Source: Pontiellaceae bacterium
GTDB lineage: Bacteria; Verrucomicrobiota; Kiritimatiellia; Kiritimatiellales; Pontiellaceae
Reading direction: 5' to 3'
DNA length: 36,213 bases
NCBI GenBank assembly: GCA_016937035.1
Contig: JAFGWS010000144.1
Location: 1-36,213, forward strand
Shown: in pieces, positions 1 to 7,984 of the stretch
Layout: each line of letters opens with the position of its first letter
Position numbering within the stretch: the stretch's first letter is position 1
Notes under the pieces: generated by a model
Seen by the model: the letters and a program-made list of their open reading frames with translations, nothing else
Told to the model about the DNA's origin: nothing
Databases searched by the model: none
Made by a program: the position numbers and the translations under genes

Positions 1-187
1 CCTGCATTGGGCGAGCAGCGGTGAATACAGGGCTCGTTTGCGCACATATTTAAAGGGCGGTCAAATAAATTTGCCGGACACCGATGAAAGGCGGAGTCGG
101 GGTCAGTCCTATGAAATAATGTTTATTTGACTAATAGCACAGAAATGGCCCTGCTCATGCGGGGCTTGTTAGTATCGGAGGTTGAGT
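1..187. other. Upstream non-coding edge of the window
   Basis: I see no supported gene here. A short hairpin (about 148-165, GCCCTGC with GCGGGGC around a TCAT loop) followed by TTGTT precedes the ribosome binding site of the first gene. It could be a weak terminator of an upstream transcript or a 5' leader hairpin. Confidence 0.4.
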
Positions 188-300
188 ATGAAAAGAAGTT
201 GGATTGTTGCCGGGCTGGTTATGGTAGTGGTTGCGGCGGGGGTTTTTATACTGACCACGAAAAACACGAACGACACTAAAAGTGGGGATAAATCAGCCAC

Positions 301-356
301 CCGAAGCGAATCGCAGATAATTTCCGGAGGAAATAGTGAACGCAGTGAGCGGTTCA
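301..356 (+). repeat. Palindromic element, copy 1, inside a coding sequence
   Basis: It begins CCGAAGCGAATCGCAGATAA and ends GGTTCA. It contains a hairpin ATTTCC-GGA-GGAAAT and a second stem TGAAC...GTTCA. The same framework occurs at 1356-1413 (same strand) and 15367-15423 (other strand). This copy is translated in frame within the N-terminal part of the gene at 188-1338. Confidence 0.75.
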
Positions 357-834
357 CGAGCGCAGAGACCAGACAGACAGAGGGAATGGCCACGAAAAAC
401 ACAAAAGGGCACGAAAAATCTGAGTTATCTGTGAAATCTGTGGATAGAGGGGAGTTTGTCTATTCCGAGGAGGAGCTTTCGGATCCTGTTCTGGTGCTGC
501 TTGGGCTCGATGGGAAGCTGCACGACTATAATTCTCTACTTTCCGCCATCGCCATGCTGGCGAAAGGCAATATTGCTGCCGATGATGTAGCGGCGCTGCG
601 CGACATGCTCACTTGGCCGAATGATCAATTTCCGGAGGGGATGCGGGAGATTGAAATTAATTCCATAAAGAACGACGTGCTGGACCGTCTGCTCCGCCAA
701 AAGGAATTGCCGGAGACGATGGGGTATCAGCTTGTGGATATGTTTTCCGATACAGAAAGCGATCCGGTGTGGAGGGACTATTGTGTGCAGTTTATGTCGC
801 CATATTATGAAAGAGCTGCAAGCGAACTTTATTT

Positions 835-907
835 AACCACAGAGGGCACAGAGGCACAGAGAGGGTTAGCCTCAAACACCTCCGTGTCCTCAAGCGAAGC
901 GGGTGGT
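835..907 (+). repeat. Small inverted-repeat element at the frameshift
   Basis: The left arm ACCACAGAGGGCACAGAGG (836-854) is answered by CCTCCGTGTCCTC (879-891, 11 of 13 positions complementary to the arm) and GGTGGT (902-907). The reading frame of the host gene changes inside this element. From memory, CACAGAG-rich repeats of this type are common between genes in some PVC and related genomes; I could not search for that here. Confidence 0.55.
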
Positions 908-1355
908 CCATTGAGGAATTGGATGCTGTGCGGGAGGCGATGTTTGCGGCGCTGGATGCGCGGGATGAAACGATTGCCGGGACTGCCCTGATCGGTCTGG
1001 AGCTGCTTTCGCGCAGCCATAGCGAATTTGATCGCGACATGATTCTGGACAAGGCATCGCAAATCGCGGCGAACGAATCGGTCTCGAATGAATCGCGCCT
1101 GACCGCGTTGCGGATGTCGGCACTCACAGGCGGGGATAAGACCACTGCGGATACGCCGCGGTTGTTGGCTCAGACGGGCGAGACGATGCTGATGCGCTCG
1201 GCGGCGGTGGTTACGCTGGGCGAAACGGGTAGCACAGAAGATCGGGAATTGCTGGAGTCGTACACGCTGTCGGAGGATCGTCAGCTCGCCGGCGCGGCGG
1301 AGCTTGCGCTGGAGAAAATGGATGCCCGGAATCTTTAATCTTGGTTGAACCACGG

Positions 1356-1413
1356 CCGAAGCGTAGCGCAGATAATTTCAGGGACTGAAATAATGACCGC
1401 AGGGAATGGTTCA
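1356..1413 (+). repeat. Palindromic element, copy 2, intergenic
   Basis: It has the same framework as 301-356: CCGAAGCGTAGCGCAGATAA at the start and TGGTTCA at the end. The hairpin is ATTTCAG-GGA-CTGAAAT, a seven-pair perfect stem in which the sixth pair is A-T instead of the C-G of copies 1 and 3. A preceding GAACCA (1347-1352) can pair with the terminal TGGTTC. Confidence 0.75.
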
Positions 1414-1452
1414 TACACATAATACACGGAAAGCTTGGGTGCATAGATATTC

Positions 1453-1481
1453 GACAGAATGATTTTTGGGACAGAATGATT
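1453..1481 (+). repeat. Short direct repeat in a gene-free stretch
   Basis: ACAGAATGATT occurs twice (1454-1464 and 1471-1481). Apart from this, copy 2 of the palindromic element and the terminator at 1635, I see nothing that supports a gene between 1339 and 1678. Confidence 0.5.
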
Positions 1482-1634
1482 ATCTGTGAGCGCTCGGATC
1501 TCGACCGAAACGGAGGGGAGAAGCAAAGATCTGCACTACATTTTTTTCTTCAGCTCTTCGAGCCGACGGTGGCTGGTTGGATCGTACGAGGTTGAGCTGG
1601 TGCAGTGTTTTTTAGGCTAAATGGGCAGAGAAAA

Positions 1635-1660
1635 GAGCAACCGAAAGGGTTGCTTTTTTG
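1635..1660 (+). terminator. Intrinsic terminator upstream of flgF
   Basis: A perfect stem GCAACC/GGTTGC (1637-1642 and 1648-1653) with loop GAAAG is followed by six T. It insulates the flagellar locus from upstream transcription. No recognised gene lies just before it, so it may instead end a small RNA transcribed from the 1415-1635 stretch. Confidence 0.8.
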
Positions 1661-1678
1661 TTTTGGGCTGAGCCGGCG

Positions 1679-1694
1679 TGGCATCGGGCCTGCT
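1679..1694 (+). promoter_or_regulatory. Sigma-54-type -24/-12 promoter before flgF
   Basis: TGGCATCGGGCCTGCT has GG at 1680-1681 and GC at 1692-1693, the strict 12-bp spacing of the sigma-54 consensus (TGGCAC-N5-TTGC). Ten of the specified positions match. The surrounding bases are nearly the same as at 9863-9878 before flgL. The predicted start point is near 1705, practically at the flgF ATG. rpoN lies in the same locus. Confidence 0.65.
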
Positions 1695-1705
1695 TTAAAC
1701 CGGGC

Positions 1706-2416
1706 ATGAACTCAGGATTTTATAATGCAGCCATTCAGATGAGCACCCGAAGCCAGACGGCGATGGAGGTTCATACACAGAATCTGGCGAACGGAAATAT
1801 GACCGGATACAAGCGGTTGGAGACCACAAACGGTTCCTTCGCAAATGTGATGGATAAGAATACAGGCAAAGCTGCGGATCTTCCCATATTCACCAACCAT
1901 GATCAGGGGGTGATTCGTGTGACGGATCGACCGCTCGATTTTGCGATTCAAGGCAAAGGCTTTTTTGTAGTTTCCGATGGTGATCAGGAATTTTATACCC
2001 GAAACGGTAGTTTTCATATGGCACCGGACGGGACGGTTACCAATTCATTAGGAATGGCAGTTCAAACCTCGAGCGGCGATCTGCGGATTCCGCGCGGAAG
2101 TAATGCCGATGAGTTGGTGCTCGACGAAAACCTCAATCTGCGGATCGGTAAAAAAGTTTTCGGTCAGTTGAAGTTGGCTTCGGTGGAAAACCCGGGCGAA
2201 CTGGATCAGGCGGGAACAACTCTTTATATAAACAATGGTTTGGACGAAATTGATCCCGAATGTTCGGTGATCGGCGGAGCGTTGGAGCAGAGCAATACGG
2301 CCGTATTTGAAGAGATGGTCGGGATTATGACCACTCTGCGAAATTATGAGGCCTGCCAGAAAATGCTTCGGTCGGTAGACGAGGCGGATGCAAAGATGAT
2401 GGAGAAGCTCGTTTAG
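1706..2416 (+). CDS. flgF: Flagellar basal-body rod protein FlgF
   Basis: This is a proximal rod subunit, assembled in the periplasm as part of the flagellar axle. The N-terminus (MNSGFYNAAIQMSTRSQ... then QNLANGNMTGYKR) is the rod/hook-family motif. The middle has the FlgE/F/G-type core (IQGKGFFVV and YTRNGSFH), and the C-terminus is the second helical half of the D0 domain (LEQSNTAVFEEMVGIMTTLRNYEACQKML). Length is 236 residues, normal for FlgF. I chose ATG 1706 because the family N-terminus begins exactly there and the upstream in-frame TTG (1658) lies inside the terminator. There is no Shine-Dalgarno box, and the sigma-54-like promoter predicts a start at about 1705, so the mRNA may be leaderless. 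FlgG is the closest alternative, but the next gene fits FlgG better. Confidence 0.88.
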   Translation: MNSGFYNAAIQMSTRSQTAMEVHTQNLANGNMTGYKRLETTNGSFANVMDKNTGKAADLPIFTNHDQGVIRVTDRPLDFAIQGKGFFVVSDGDQEFYTRNGSFHMAPDGTVTNSLGMAVQTSSGDLRIPRGSNADELVLDENLNLRIGKKVFGQLKLASVENPGELDQAGTTLYINNGLDEIDPECSVIGGALEQSNTAVFEEMVGIMTTLRNYEACQKMLRSVDEADAKMMEKLV

Positions 2417-2435
2417 CGGGCGGCAAGGAGACGTT

Positions 2436-3218
2436 ATGGAAAGAGCAATGTGGTCAGCAGTGACGGGGATGAGGGCATCCGAGACGTCGCTCGATAATAT
2501 CGCCAACAACCTCGCAAACTTGAACACCACGGCGTACAAGCCGGGGCGTGTGGCCTTTCAGGATATGTTGTATACGACGCTGAAGGCGCCGGGCGCGACC
2601 AACGGAAACAGCGAAATTCCCGCCGGGATTCAGTTGGGGCACGGAACAAAGGTGGCCGAGGTTTCCAAGCAGTTTAAGCAGGGTGCACTTCGGGAATCGG
2701 GCGGCGATCTGGATATGGCGATTGAAGGTCAGGGGTTTTTTGAAGTGGTTATGCCGGACGGCACCTCGGCCTATACTCGGGACGGTTCTTTCCGGGCCAC
2801 CTCGACGGGGGAAGTGGTGACCGTGGAAGGGTATCGCGTCGCAAACTTTCCGGCGATTCCTGCAGGAACAACGGATATTACGATTGCGCCGGATGGATCG
2901 TTGACGCTGGTGGTGGACGGTTCGACGGTGACCGGTCAGCAGCTTTCGCTGGCCCGCTTTGCCAACCCGGAGGGACTGCGCAGTATGGGACACAACCTTT
3001 ATGCAGAGAGCGAGTCGAGCGGCCCTGCAGAAACCGGTTTGGCCCCGGGAGAAAACGGGATGGGTCAGATTGTGCAGCGCTACCTTGAAACCTCCAGCGT
3101 GAATGCTGCAGAAGAACTGGTGAATATGATTTTAACCCAGCGCGCGTATGAAGCGAACTCGAAGGCGATTAAGGCCAGTGATGAAATGTCTGCAATGGCG
3201 AACAATATGCAGAGGTAA
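2436..3218 (+). CDS. flgG: Flagellar basal-body distal rod protein FlgG
   Basis: This is the distal rod subunit that joins the proximal rod to the hook. It has 260 residues, the usual FlgG length. Visible features are the N-terminal D0 helix (MERAMWSAVTGMRASETSLD), the rod signature region NIANNLANLNTTAYKP, the core motif IEGQGFFEVVMPDG...YTRDGSF, and a C-terminal D0 helix with SSVNAAEELVNMILTQRAYE. The signature usually reads NTTGYK; here alanine replaces the glycine. ATG 2436 has an AAGGAG box five bases upstream. It follows flgF by 19 bases and is followed by flgA after 4 bases, so they are co-transcribed. Confidence 0.95.
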   Translation: MERAMWSAVTGMRASETSLDNIANNLANLNTTAYKPGRVAFQDMLYTTLKAPGATNGNSEIPAGIQLGHGTKVAEVSKQFKQGALRESGGDLDMAIEGQGFFEVVMPDGTSAYTRDGSFRATSTGEVVTVEGYRVANFPAIPAGTTDITIAPDGSLTLVVDGSTVTGQQLSLARFANPEGLRSMGHNLYAESESSGPAETGLAPGENGMGQIVQRYLETSSVNAAEELVNMILTQRAYEANSKAIKASDEMSAMANNMQR

Positions 3219-3222
3219 TTCG

Positions 3223-4170
3223 ATGAGTAGAAAAATTTCCATTCTGTTGTTTGCGGCCCTGTGTCTATCCGGAACCGCCCACGCTCAGTTGCTTCTGCGG
3301 ATGAAGAAGACGGTAGAGGTCAGCCACAGAAATGTGATGCTCGGTGATCTGGTTGATGTTTCTTCTCAACTGCCCGACGAGTGGGCAGACCGTAAGGTTA
3401 TCGCAGCGCCTGCATCCGGCGAAACCAGCTATTATGCGTTGACCGCTATAGCGGCGGCGCTTTCTCAGTATGGGGATATGAGGAGTGTCACGCTCAGCGG
3501 GGAGCCGGTCATTTCAATTCTGCGGAAGGACCGCGTTGTAGAAGAGGAAGAGTTTCATGAGCCTATTTTTGACTATCTGGAAGAAACCGATCCGTGGGCC
3601 GGGAAAGAACTGAAGATCAATATTCTCAACGTTCCCAAGAATACGCGCGTTCCGGTTGGCAACACAACCTACAAGATTACACGTGTCGATGAGAAAACCT
3701 CAAAAGGATACAGCATTGCCTACGCGACGGTCATCGTGGACGGAATTGACGAAAAAGAAGTTCCCGTCGGCCTGGAAATTCAGTTGATGGCGGAGATTTG
3801 GGTCGTCGCGAAAAATTTGGAGATGGGCCACATTTTGGAAGAGGGCGATTTGATCAGTGAAATGCATGTGGTGGATTCGACCGCGAATAATATATCGAGC
3901 AGAGACGATATGATTGGATTTGAAGTCAATCGTTCGCTGAGTGTCGGCACACTTCTGCGCCGGAGCGAAATCAGCAAACCCATGTGCGCCAAGCGCGGCG
4001 AAAGGGTTGCGATTAATGCCATCGGAGAAAACCTTCAGATTACCCTCCGCGGCAAGGCGATGGAGAACGGTCGTTTGGGTGAACGGATTATGTGTATGAA
4101 CGAACGCTCAAACCGGCAGGTGTTGGTTGAACTGACCGGAATAGGAAACGGCGTGTTGGTGCGCCTTTAA
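3223..4170 (+). CDS. flgA: P-ring assembly chaperone FlgA
   Basis: FlgA is the periplasmic chaperone for assembly of the FlgI P-ring. The start ATG 3223 opens a signal peptide (MSRKISILLFAALCLSGTAHA, predicted cut after AHA). The C-terminal third carries the SAF-type region: EIWVVAKNLEMGHILEEGDL, a short strand segment, GFEVNRSLSVGTLLRRSEI, then the beta-rich FlgA tail (KRGERVAINAIGENLQITL). At 315 residues it is longer than many FlgA proteins; the extra length is the N-terminal half, which also looks FlgA-like. It lies between flgG and flgH/flgI, the genes whose products need it. Confidence 0.88.
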   Translation: MSRKISILLFAALCLSGTAHAQLLLRMKKTVEVSHRNVMLGDLVDVSSQLPDEWADRKVIAAPASGETSYYALTAIAAALSQYGDMRSVTLSGEPVISILRKDRVVEEEEFHEPIFDYLEETDPWAGKELKINILNVPKNTRVPVGNTTYKITRVDEKTSKGYSIAYATVIVDGIDEKEVPVGLEIQLMAEIWVVAKNLEMGHILEEGDLISEMHVVDSTANNISSRDDMIGFEVNRSLSVGTLLRRSEISKPMCAKRGERVAINAIGENLQITLRGKAMENGRLGERIMCMNERSNRQVLVELTGIGNGVLVRL

Positions 4171-4179
4171 GGAGCAGAT

Positions 4180-4773
4180 ATGAAACAGATAATTATACTA
4201 CTTGCTGTGTTGGCCGGAACGGGGATTGCTCAGGCAGAGGATAAGCTGCTGAAAAGCATGTATGCCGACCGTACTGCTCGCAATGTTGGTGATCTGGTTA
4301 CGATCATGATCGAAGAACAGTCTTCAGTCAAAAAAGATGCCTCCAATGCCCAAAACAAGAGTGTGGACGGAAAAATTGGATTTGATCTTCCCGGAATGGA
4401 AGCCAACGGTACGCCGATGTGGAATGCGCTGACTATGCCGGAGTGGTCGGCTGGGGCTTCGAAATCATTCTCCGCCTCCGGAAATAAAGCCTCGACCGAT
4501 GCGTTTTCCGCTTCCATTACGGTTTACATTACTGAGGTAATGCCGAACGGAAATCTGCTGATCTGCGGAGAGCGCAAGGTGAATATTGATGGCGACATCA
4601 TTCAGTTTACGTTGACCGGGATTGTACGGCCCGACGATGTGAGCAGTGCCAATACGGTGCTTTCATCCCGCGTTGCCGATGCGCTGATTACCTACAAAGC
4701 CACCGGTGAGTTCAGTAAAGCCAATGAAAAAGGCTTCTTCTCAAAAGTGATCGACTGGGTCATCCCCTTCTAA
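4180..4773 (+). CDS. flgH: Flagellar L-ring protein FlgH, lacking a lipobox
   Basis: FlgH forms the L-ring bushing in the outer membrane. Family motifs are visible: LLKSMYADRTARNVGDLVTIMIEE at the N-terminus, ASITVYITEVMPNGNLLICGERKVNIDG in the middle, and LTGIVRPDDVSSANTVLSSRVADA near the C-terminus. Length is 197 residues, somewhat short. FlgH is normally a lipoprotein, but here the signal peptide ends ...GTGIAQA-ED with no cysteine, which fits an ordinary signal peptidase I site. ATG 4180 follows an AAGGAG box. It ends six bases before flgI. Confidence 0.92.
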   Translation: MKQIIILLAVLAGTGIAQAEDKLLKSMYADRTARNVGDLVTIMIEEQSSVKKDASNAQNKSVDGKIGFDLPGMEANGTPMWNALTMPEWSAGASKSFSASGNKASTDAFSASITVYITEVMPNGNLLICGERKVNIDGDIIQFTLTGIVRPDDVSSANTVLSSRVADALITYKATGEFSKANEKGFFSKVIDWVIPF

Positions 4774-4779
4774 TTTGCT

Positions 4780-5925
4780 ATGAAAAAAACAACACACAAC
4801 ACGTTTAAGCGAAGTGCACTGCTCTGTGGAGCGCTTCTTCTGTCGACTCTTTTCAGTGCCTCTGCACAGATTGGAACCGCGCAGGTTCGACTTAAAGATT
4901 TGGTCCGTATTCAAGGATGTGAGCGGATTGATCTGGTCGGCTATGGCGTGGTTGTGGGGCTGAATAAGACCGGGGATAAAGATATTGAGCTGGCGAAACG
5001 CACGGTCTCAAATATGATGAAGAACTTCAACATCTTCATCGATCCGGCCGATGTAACCAGTAAAAATGCGGCGGTGGTTATGATTACGGCGTCGGTCGAT
5101 CCGTTTCATCGGAAGGGCGACCGTGTGGATATTCAGGTGGCGTCGATGGGGGATGCCACTTCGCTGCAGGGCGGTATTTTGCTGATGACGCCGCTGCTGG
5201 ACAGCGAAGGTCAGACATATGCCGTGGCTCAGGGCGCGCTGGTTGTCGGTGGATACAGCGCAGGTTCAGATGGTGCCGGCGGCGAAACGGAAACCAAAAA
5301 TTTTCCCACCGTCGGTCGTGTGCCTGGCGGTGCCACGCTGAAGTTTGACGACGATGTAGACTTTATGCAGGAAGGAAGGTTGGAGCTGGTGCTTCGCCAC
5401 GCTGATTTCACAACGGCTCAGCGGATTGCCGACGTGCTGGATTCGGTTACACCCGGCGGTTCGGTTGCGCAAGACGCAGGGACCGTCAGTGTGATTATTC
5501 CCGCCGAATTTGCGGATGTTGGACGCGTGAGCAGTTTTATTTCGGCGATCGAAGTGCTTCGGGTTACGCCCGATAGCTGTGCCCGTGTGGTCGTTAACGA
5601 ACGCACCGGTACGGTGGTGCTCGGCGGCGAGGTGAGCATCAGCACGGCTATTGTTGCACACGGTAATTTGACCGTGCGCGTCGGGTCAACGCTCGGCGTA
5701 TCTCAACCCGGTCCCTTCTCGACCGGGGATACGGCGATTATCCAGGATACACAGGTTGAGGTCGAGGAAGATCCGGCCAAGGTCATTCTCGTTCCGCAGA
5801 CCACCAGCGTCGAAGAGCTGGCCGACGTGCTGAATCAGCTTGGAGCGTCGCCGCGCGACTTGATTTCAATTCTCGAAGCGCTCCAGAGCATGGGTTCGCT
5901 CCAGATGGAACTGATTACCCTTTAA
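4780..5925 (+). CDS. flgI: Flagellar P-ring protein FlgI
   Basis: FlgI is the periplasmic P-ring protein around the rod. A signal peptide (residues 1-29, ending FSASAQ) is followed by the classic opening VRLKDLVRIQGCERIDLVGYGVVVGLNKTGD. Further motifs are NAAVVMITASVDPFHRKGDRVDI, the segment SLQGGILLMTPLL and the near-C-terminal VVVNERTGTVVLGGEV. The 381 residues are close to the family norm. ATG 4780 has no clear Shine-Dalgarno box and may rely on coupling to flgH, whose stop is six bases upstream. Confidence 0.96.
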   Translation: MKKTTHNTFKRSALLCGALLLSTLFSASAQIGTAQVRLKDLVRIQGCERIDLVGYGVVVGLNKTGDKDIELAKRTVSNMMKNFNIFIDPADVTSKNAAVVMITASVDPFHRKGDRVDIQVASMGDATSLQGGILLMTPLLDSEGQTYAVAQGALVVGGYSAGSDGAGGETETKNFPTVGRVPGGATLKFDDDVDFMQEGRLELVLRHADFTTAQRIADVLDSVTPGGSVAQDAGTVSVIIPAEFADVGRVSSFISAIEVLRVTPDSCARVVVNERTGTVVLGGEVSISTAIVAHGNLTVRVGSTLGVSQPGPFSTGDTAIIQDTQVEVEEDPAKVILVPQTTSVEELADVLNQLGASPRDLISILEALQSMGSLQMELITL

Positions 5926-5936
5926 GTGAGGTGGAT

Positions 5937-6200
5937 ATGAATATTTCGACAGCAACAGAAGCCGGACAGGTCAATCTGACCAAAGATCAGGTGCAGTTGA
6001 AAGAGGCCTGCAACGAGATTGAAGGGATGTTCCTGAACATTCTGCTCAAGCAGGGCATGCAGGAAATGCTTGAAAATACAGAAGGGCATTCTGCTTCGGC
6101 CCTGGCGTATTCGCTGGAGCAGACCGCGAGTGAAATTGCCCGAAAGGGTGATGTGGGGATTGCCGACAACATTTATGAGCAGCTTTCCGCTAATCTGTAG
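5937..6200 (+). CDS. flgJ: Rod-binding protein, FlgJ N-terminal domain only
   Basis: This is a short FlgJ: only the rod-binding domain (ACNEIEGMFLNILLKQGMQ and SASALAYSLEQTASEIARKGDVGIAD) is present, without the muramidase domain found in enterobacterial FlgJ. It is expected to cap or scaffold rod assembly in the periplasm; a separate enzyme must open the peptidoglycan. Position right after flgI is the conserved place. I chose ATG 5937 (87 residues) over GTG 5931 because the GTG lies inside the GAGG Shine-Dalgarno sequence. Confidence 0.85.
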   Translation: MNISTATEAGQVNLTKDQVQLKEACNEIEGMFLNILLKQGMQEMLENTEGHSASALAYSLEQTASEIARKGDVGIADNIYEQLSANL

Positions 6201-6210
6201 GAGAAGTTGA

Positions 6211-6594
6211 ATGAATAACGATCATCTAAAAGCTTCGCTGATTGAGTTTGAAACCGCGGCCAAGGCGGTACAGGCCAGTCTGCTTTCGCGAAATGCGGAG
6301 CAGATCTGGAATGCATTGGCTCAGCAGGAAGAGGCGGTCAGTCGGCTGGCTGCGGTGCGGAATTCGAGCAACGAACTGGACGGAGCATCGTCCAGAGATT
6401 CAGGCATTCAGCGCCTCATGGAGCGCTGCCAGACCGTATTGCGCGCCAATCGTGCGCTGGCCAGTCGGTTTCTGGATGTGGTTGATCAGACGCTTTCGCA
6501 GCTCGGCGGCGGACGCAGCAAGACGGCGGCCTATTCTTTAAATCCGTATGTTTCTCGCAGATCGGCTCCTTTGCTGGTTTGTCAACAGGGATAG
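6211..6594 (+). CDS. flgN: FlgN-like flagellar export chaperone
   Basis: A 127-residue, largely helical protein between flgJ and flgK. FlgN holds the hook-filament junction proteins FlgK and FlgL in the cytoplasm before export. The sequence has the two-helix heptad pattern of the family and the FlgN-like C-terminal segment NRALASRFLDVVDQTLSQL. Primary sequence is weakly conserved in this family, so the call rests mainly on size, helicity and location directly upstream of flgK. ATG 6211 has an AGGAG box eight bases upstream. Confidence 0.75.
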   Translation: MNNDHLKASLIEFETAAKAVQASLLSRNAEQIWNALAQQEEAVSRLAAVRNSSNELDGASSRDSGIQRLMERCQTVLRANRALASRFLDVVDQTLSQLGGGRSKTAAYSLNPYVSRRSAPLLVCQQG

Positions 6595-6598
6595 AGTT

Positions 6599-7972
6599 AT
6601 GTCAGGACTTAACGACATTTTTAATGTAAGCAGCACCGGGCTGCAGGCGTATCAGAGCCAGATCAGTGTTTACGGCAACAATATTGCCAATGTAAACACC
6701 ACCGGCTACAGCCGCCGAACGGTGGGGCTTGAAACCTCGATCATCAATAACACGCTGGGGACCGGCGTCCGAACCGGCGATATTACCCGGGTGTATAACA
6801 CCATGGGCCGCTATGCTCTGCTGCAGGAACAGTCCACTTACAGTTATCACTCCGAACTGGCGGACCGGCTGAGTGCTTTGGAAATGGTGGCCGGCAGCTC
6901 AAACGGCGGGATTGACAATGCGTTGGCGCAGTTCCAGAACGCTCTTCAGGATGCCGTTTCTTCGCCGACCGATTTGACAACGCGAACCACACTGCTGCAG
7001 CGAGCGGCCACATTGACCACAGAAATTAATCGGGTCGACAGTAAAATTACCTCCGCGCTCAGCGAGACGGAATCGATTCTCGGTAATCCCGCTTCCGTTG
7101 TAGACGAAGTGAATGAGCTGACAACACAGCTCCAGCAGCTGAATCACAACATTTATAAAGCCTCCTCCGCCGGGCGTTCTATTCCCGATCTGCTCGATAA
7201 ACGCGATCTGCTCGTACGCGAACTCTCCGAAAAGATGAACATCACGGTAGGCTCCGACTATCAGATTTCATTCGGCGGTCAGGAACTGGTTTCCTTTAAC
7301 GGTGTGAACCGGAATGAGCTCGAAGCAGACCCTTCGAATGTCTTTACCGTCGATGGAGTGGATGTGAGTGCTTCGCTGACGGGCGGTAAACTGGCGGCGG
7401 TGCTCTCTGCTCGGCAGGCCGCCGAGGTGCTGCAGACGCAGATCAATGCGCTCGCATCAACCTTGATGACACAGCTTAACGCAGTTTTTGACGCCGGCTA
7501 TAACCTGCAGGGCGGACGTCCGGTCGATTTGGGATATACCTTTTTTACCGGAACCTCCGCCGCTGATATTGCGGTGGATTCCACCCTGTATGATACGGCC
7601 AGTCCACTCGATGCACACGCTGAGCTGCTGGCTCTCGCGAGTACCGCAAATGCGGGCGACAACTCTGCCGGACAGCTGATGTTCAGTGCGCTGCAGGTGC
7701 CTCAGGCGGCGCTGGGCAATAATTCCATTGCAACCTATTGGATGGATTGTGAGGCGGCGCTGGGTGGTTATGTGCGCGAAGAGGAGCAGCTGGGTGCGAG
7801 CAGTCAGTCCGTGCTGGATATGCTCGATGGGGAAATGCTCTCGGTGTCCGGCGTTAATCTGGATGAAGAGTTTATCAATTTGATGAGTGCCCAGAAGGCG
7901 TATCAGGCCTGTACGCGGGTGTTGTCTACGGCAAACGACCTGCTGAGTGAGCTTATGAATTTAACACGATAA
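6599..7972 (+). CDS. flgK: Flagellar hook-associated protein FlgK (HAP1)
   Basis: FlgK is the first junction protein between hook and filament. The N-terminus MSGLNDIFNVSSTGLQAYQSQI and the motif NNIANVNTTGYSRR are diagnostic, and the C-terminus shows VSGVNLDEEFINLMSAQKAYQACTRVLSTANDLL. At 457 residues it is a compact FlgK with a reduced variable domain. I chose ATG 6599, which starts the family N-terminus and follows the flgN stop by four bases; the upstream in-frame extension overlaps flgN and has no family resemblance. Confidence 0.96.
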   Translation: MSGLNDIFNVSSTGLQAYQSQISVYGNNIANVNTTGYSRRTVGLETSIINNTLGTGVRTGDITRVYNTMGRYALLQEQSTYSYHSELADRLSALEMVAGSSNGGIDNALAQFQNALQDAVSSPTDLTTRTTLLQRAATLTTEINRVDSKITSALSETESILGNPASVVDEVNELTTQLQQLNHNIYKASSAGRSIPDLLDKRDLLVRELSEKMNITVGSDYQISFGGQELVSFNGVNRNELEADPSNVFTVDGVDVSASLTGGKLAAVLSARQAAEVLQTQINALASTLMTQLNAVFDAGYNLQGGRPVDLGYTFFTGTSAADIAVDSTLYDTASPLDAHAELLALASTANAGDNSAGQLMFSALQVPQAALGNNSIATYWMDCEAALGGYVREEEQLGASSQSVLDMLDGEMLSVSGVNLDEEFINLMSAQKAYQACTRVLSTANDLLSELMNLTR

Positions 7973-7984
7973 CGGGGAGTCTCG

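Larger units (their letters stand above)
188..1338 (+). pseudogene. Membrane-anchored HEAT-like protein gene, frameshifted and invaded by repeats
   Basis: The start is ATG 188, placed by a GGAG box about 7 bases upstream. The first 25 residues are a basic N-terminus plus one hydrophobic segment, so the product was probably a membrane-anchored or exported protein. From about residue 95 to the end the sequence is helix-rich and resembles HEAT/armadillo-type repeats (for example SRLTALRMSALTGG and MRSAAVVTLGETGSTEDREL). The first frame stays open to 991, but sequence that reads as the natural continuation (WSIEELDAVREAMFAAL) lies in a different frame and runs to a stop at 1338. The frame changes inside a small inverted-repeat element at 835-907. 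A second tract of repeat-like DNA (about 255-455) is read in frame as a low-complexity linker after the membrane segment. I do not recognise a specific family. It is either a pseudogene or, less likely, a gene with a recoding event. Confidence 0.6.
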
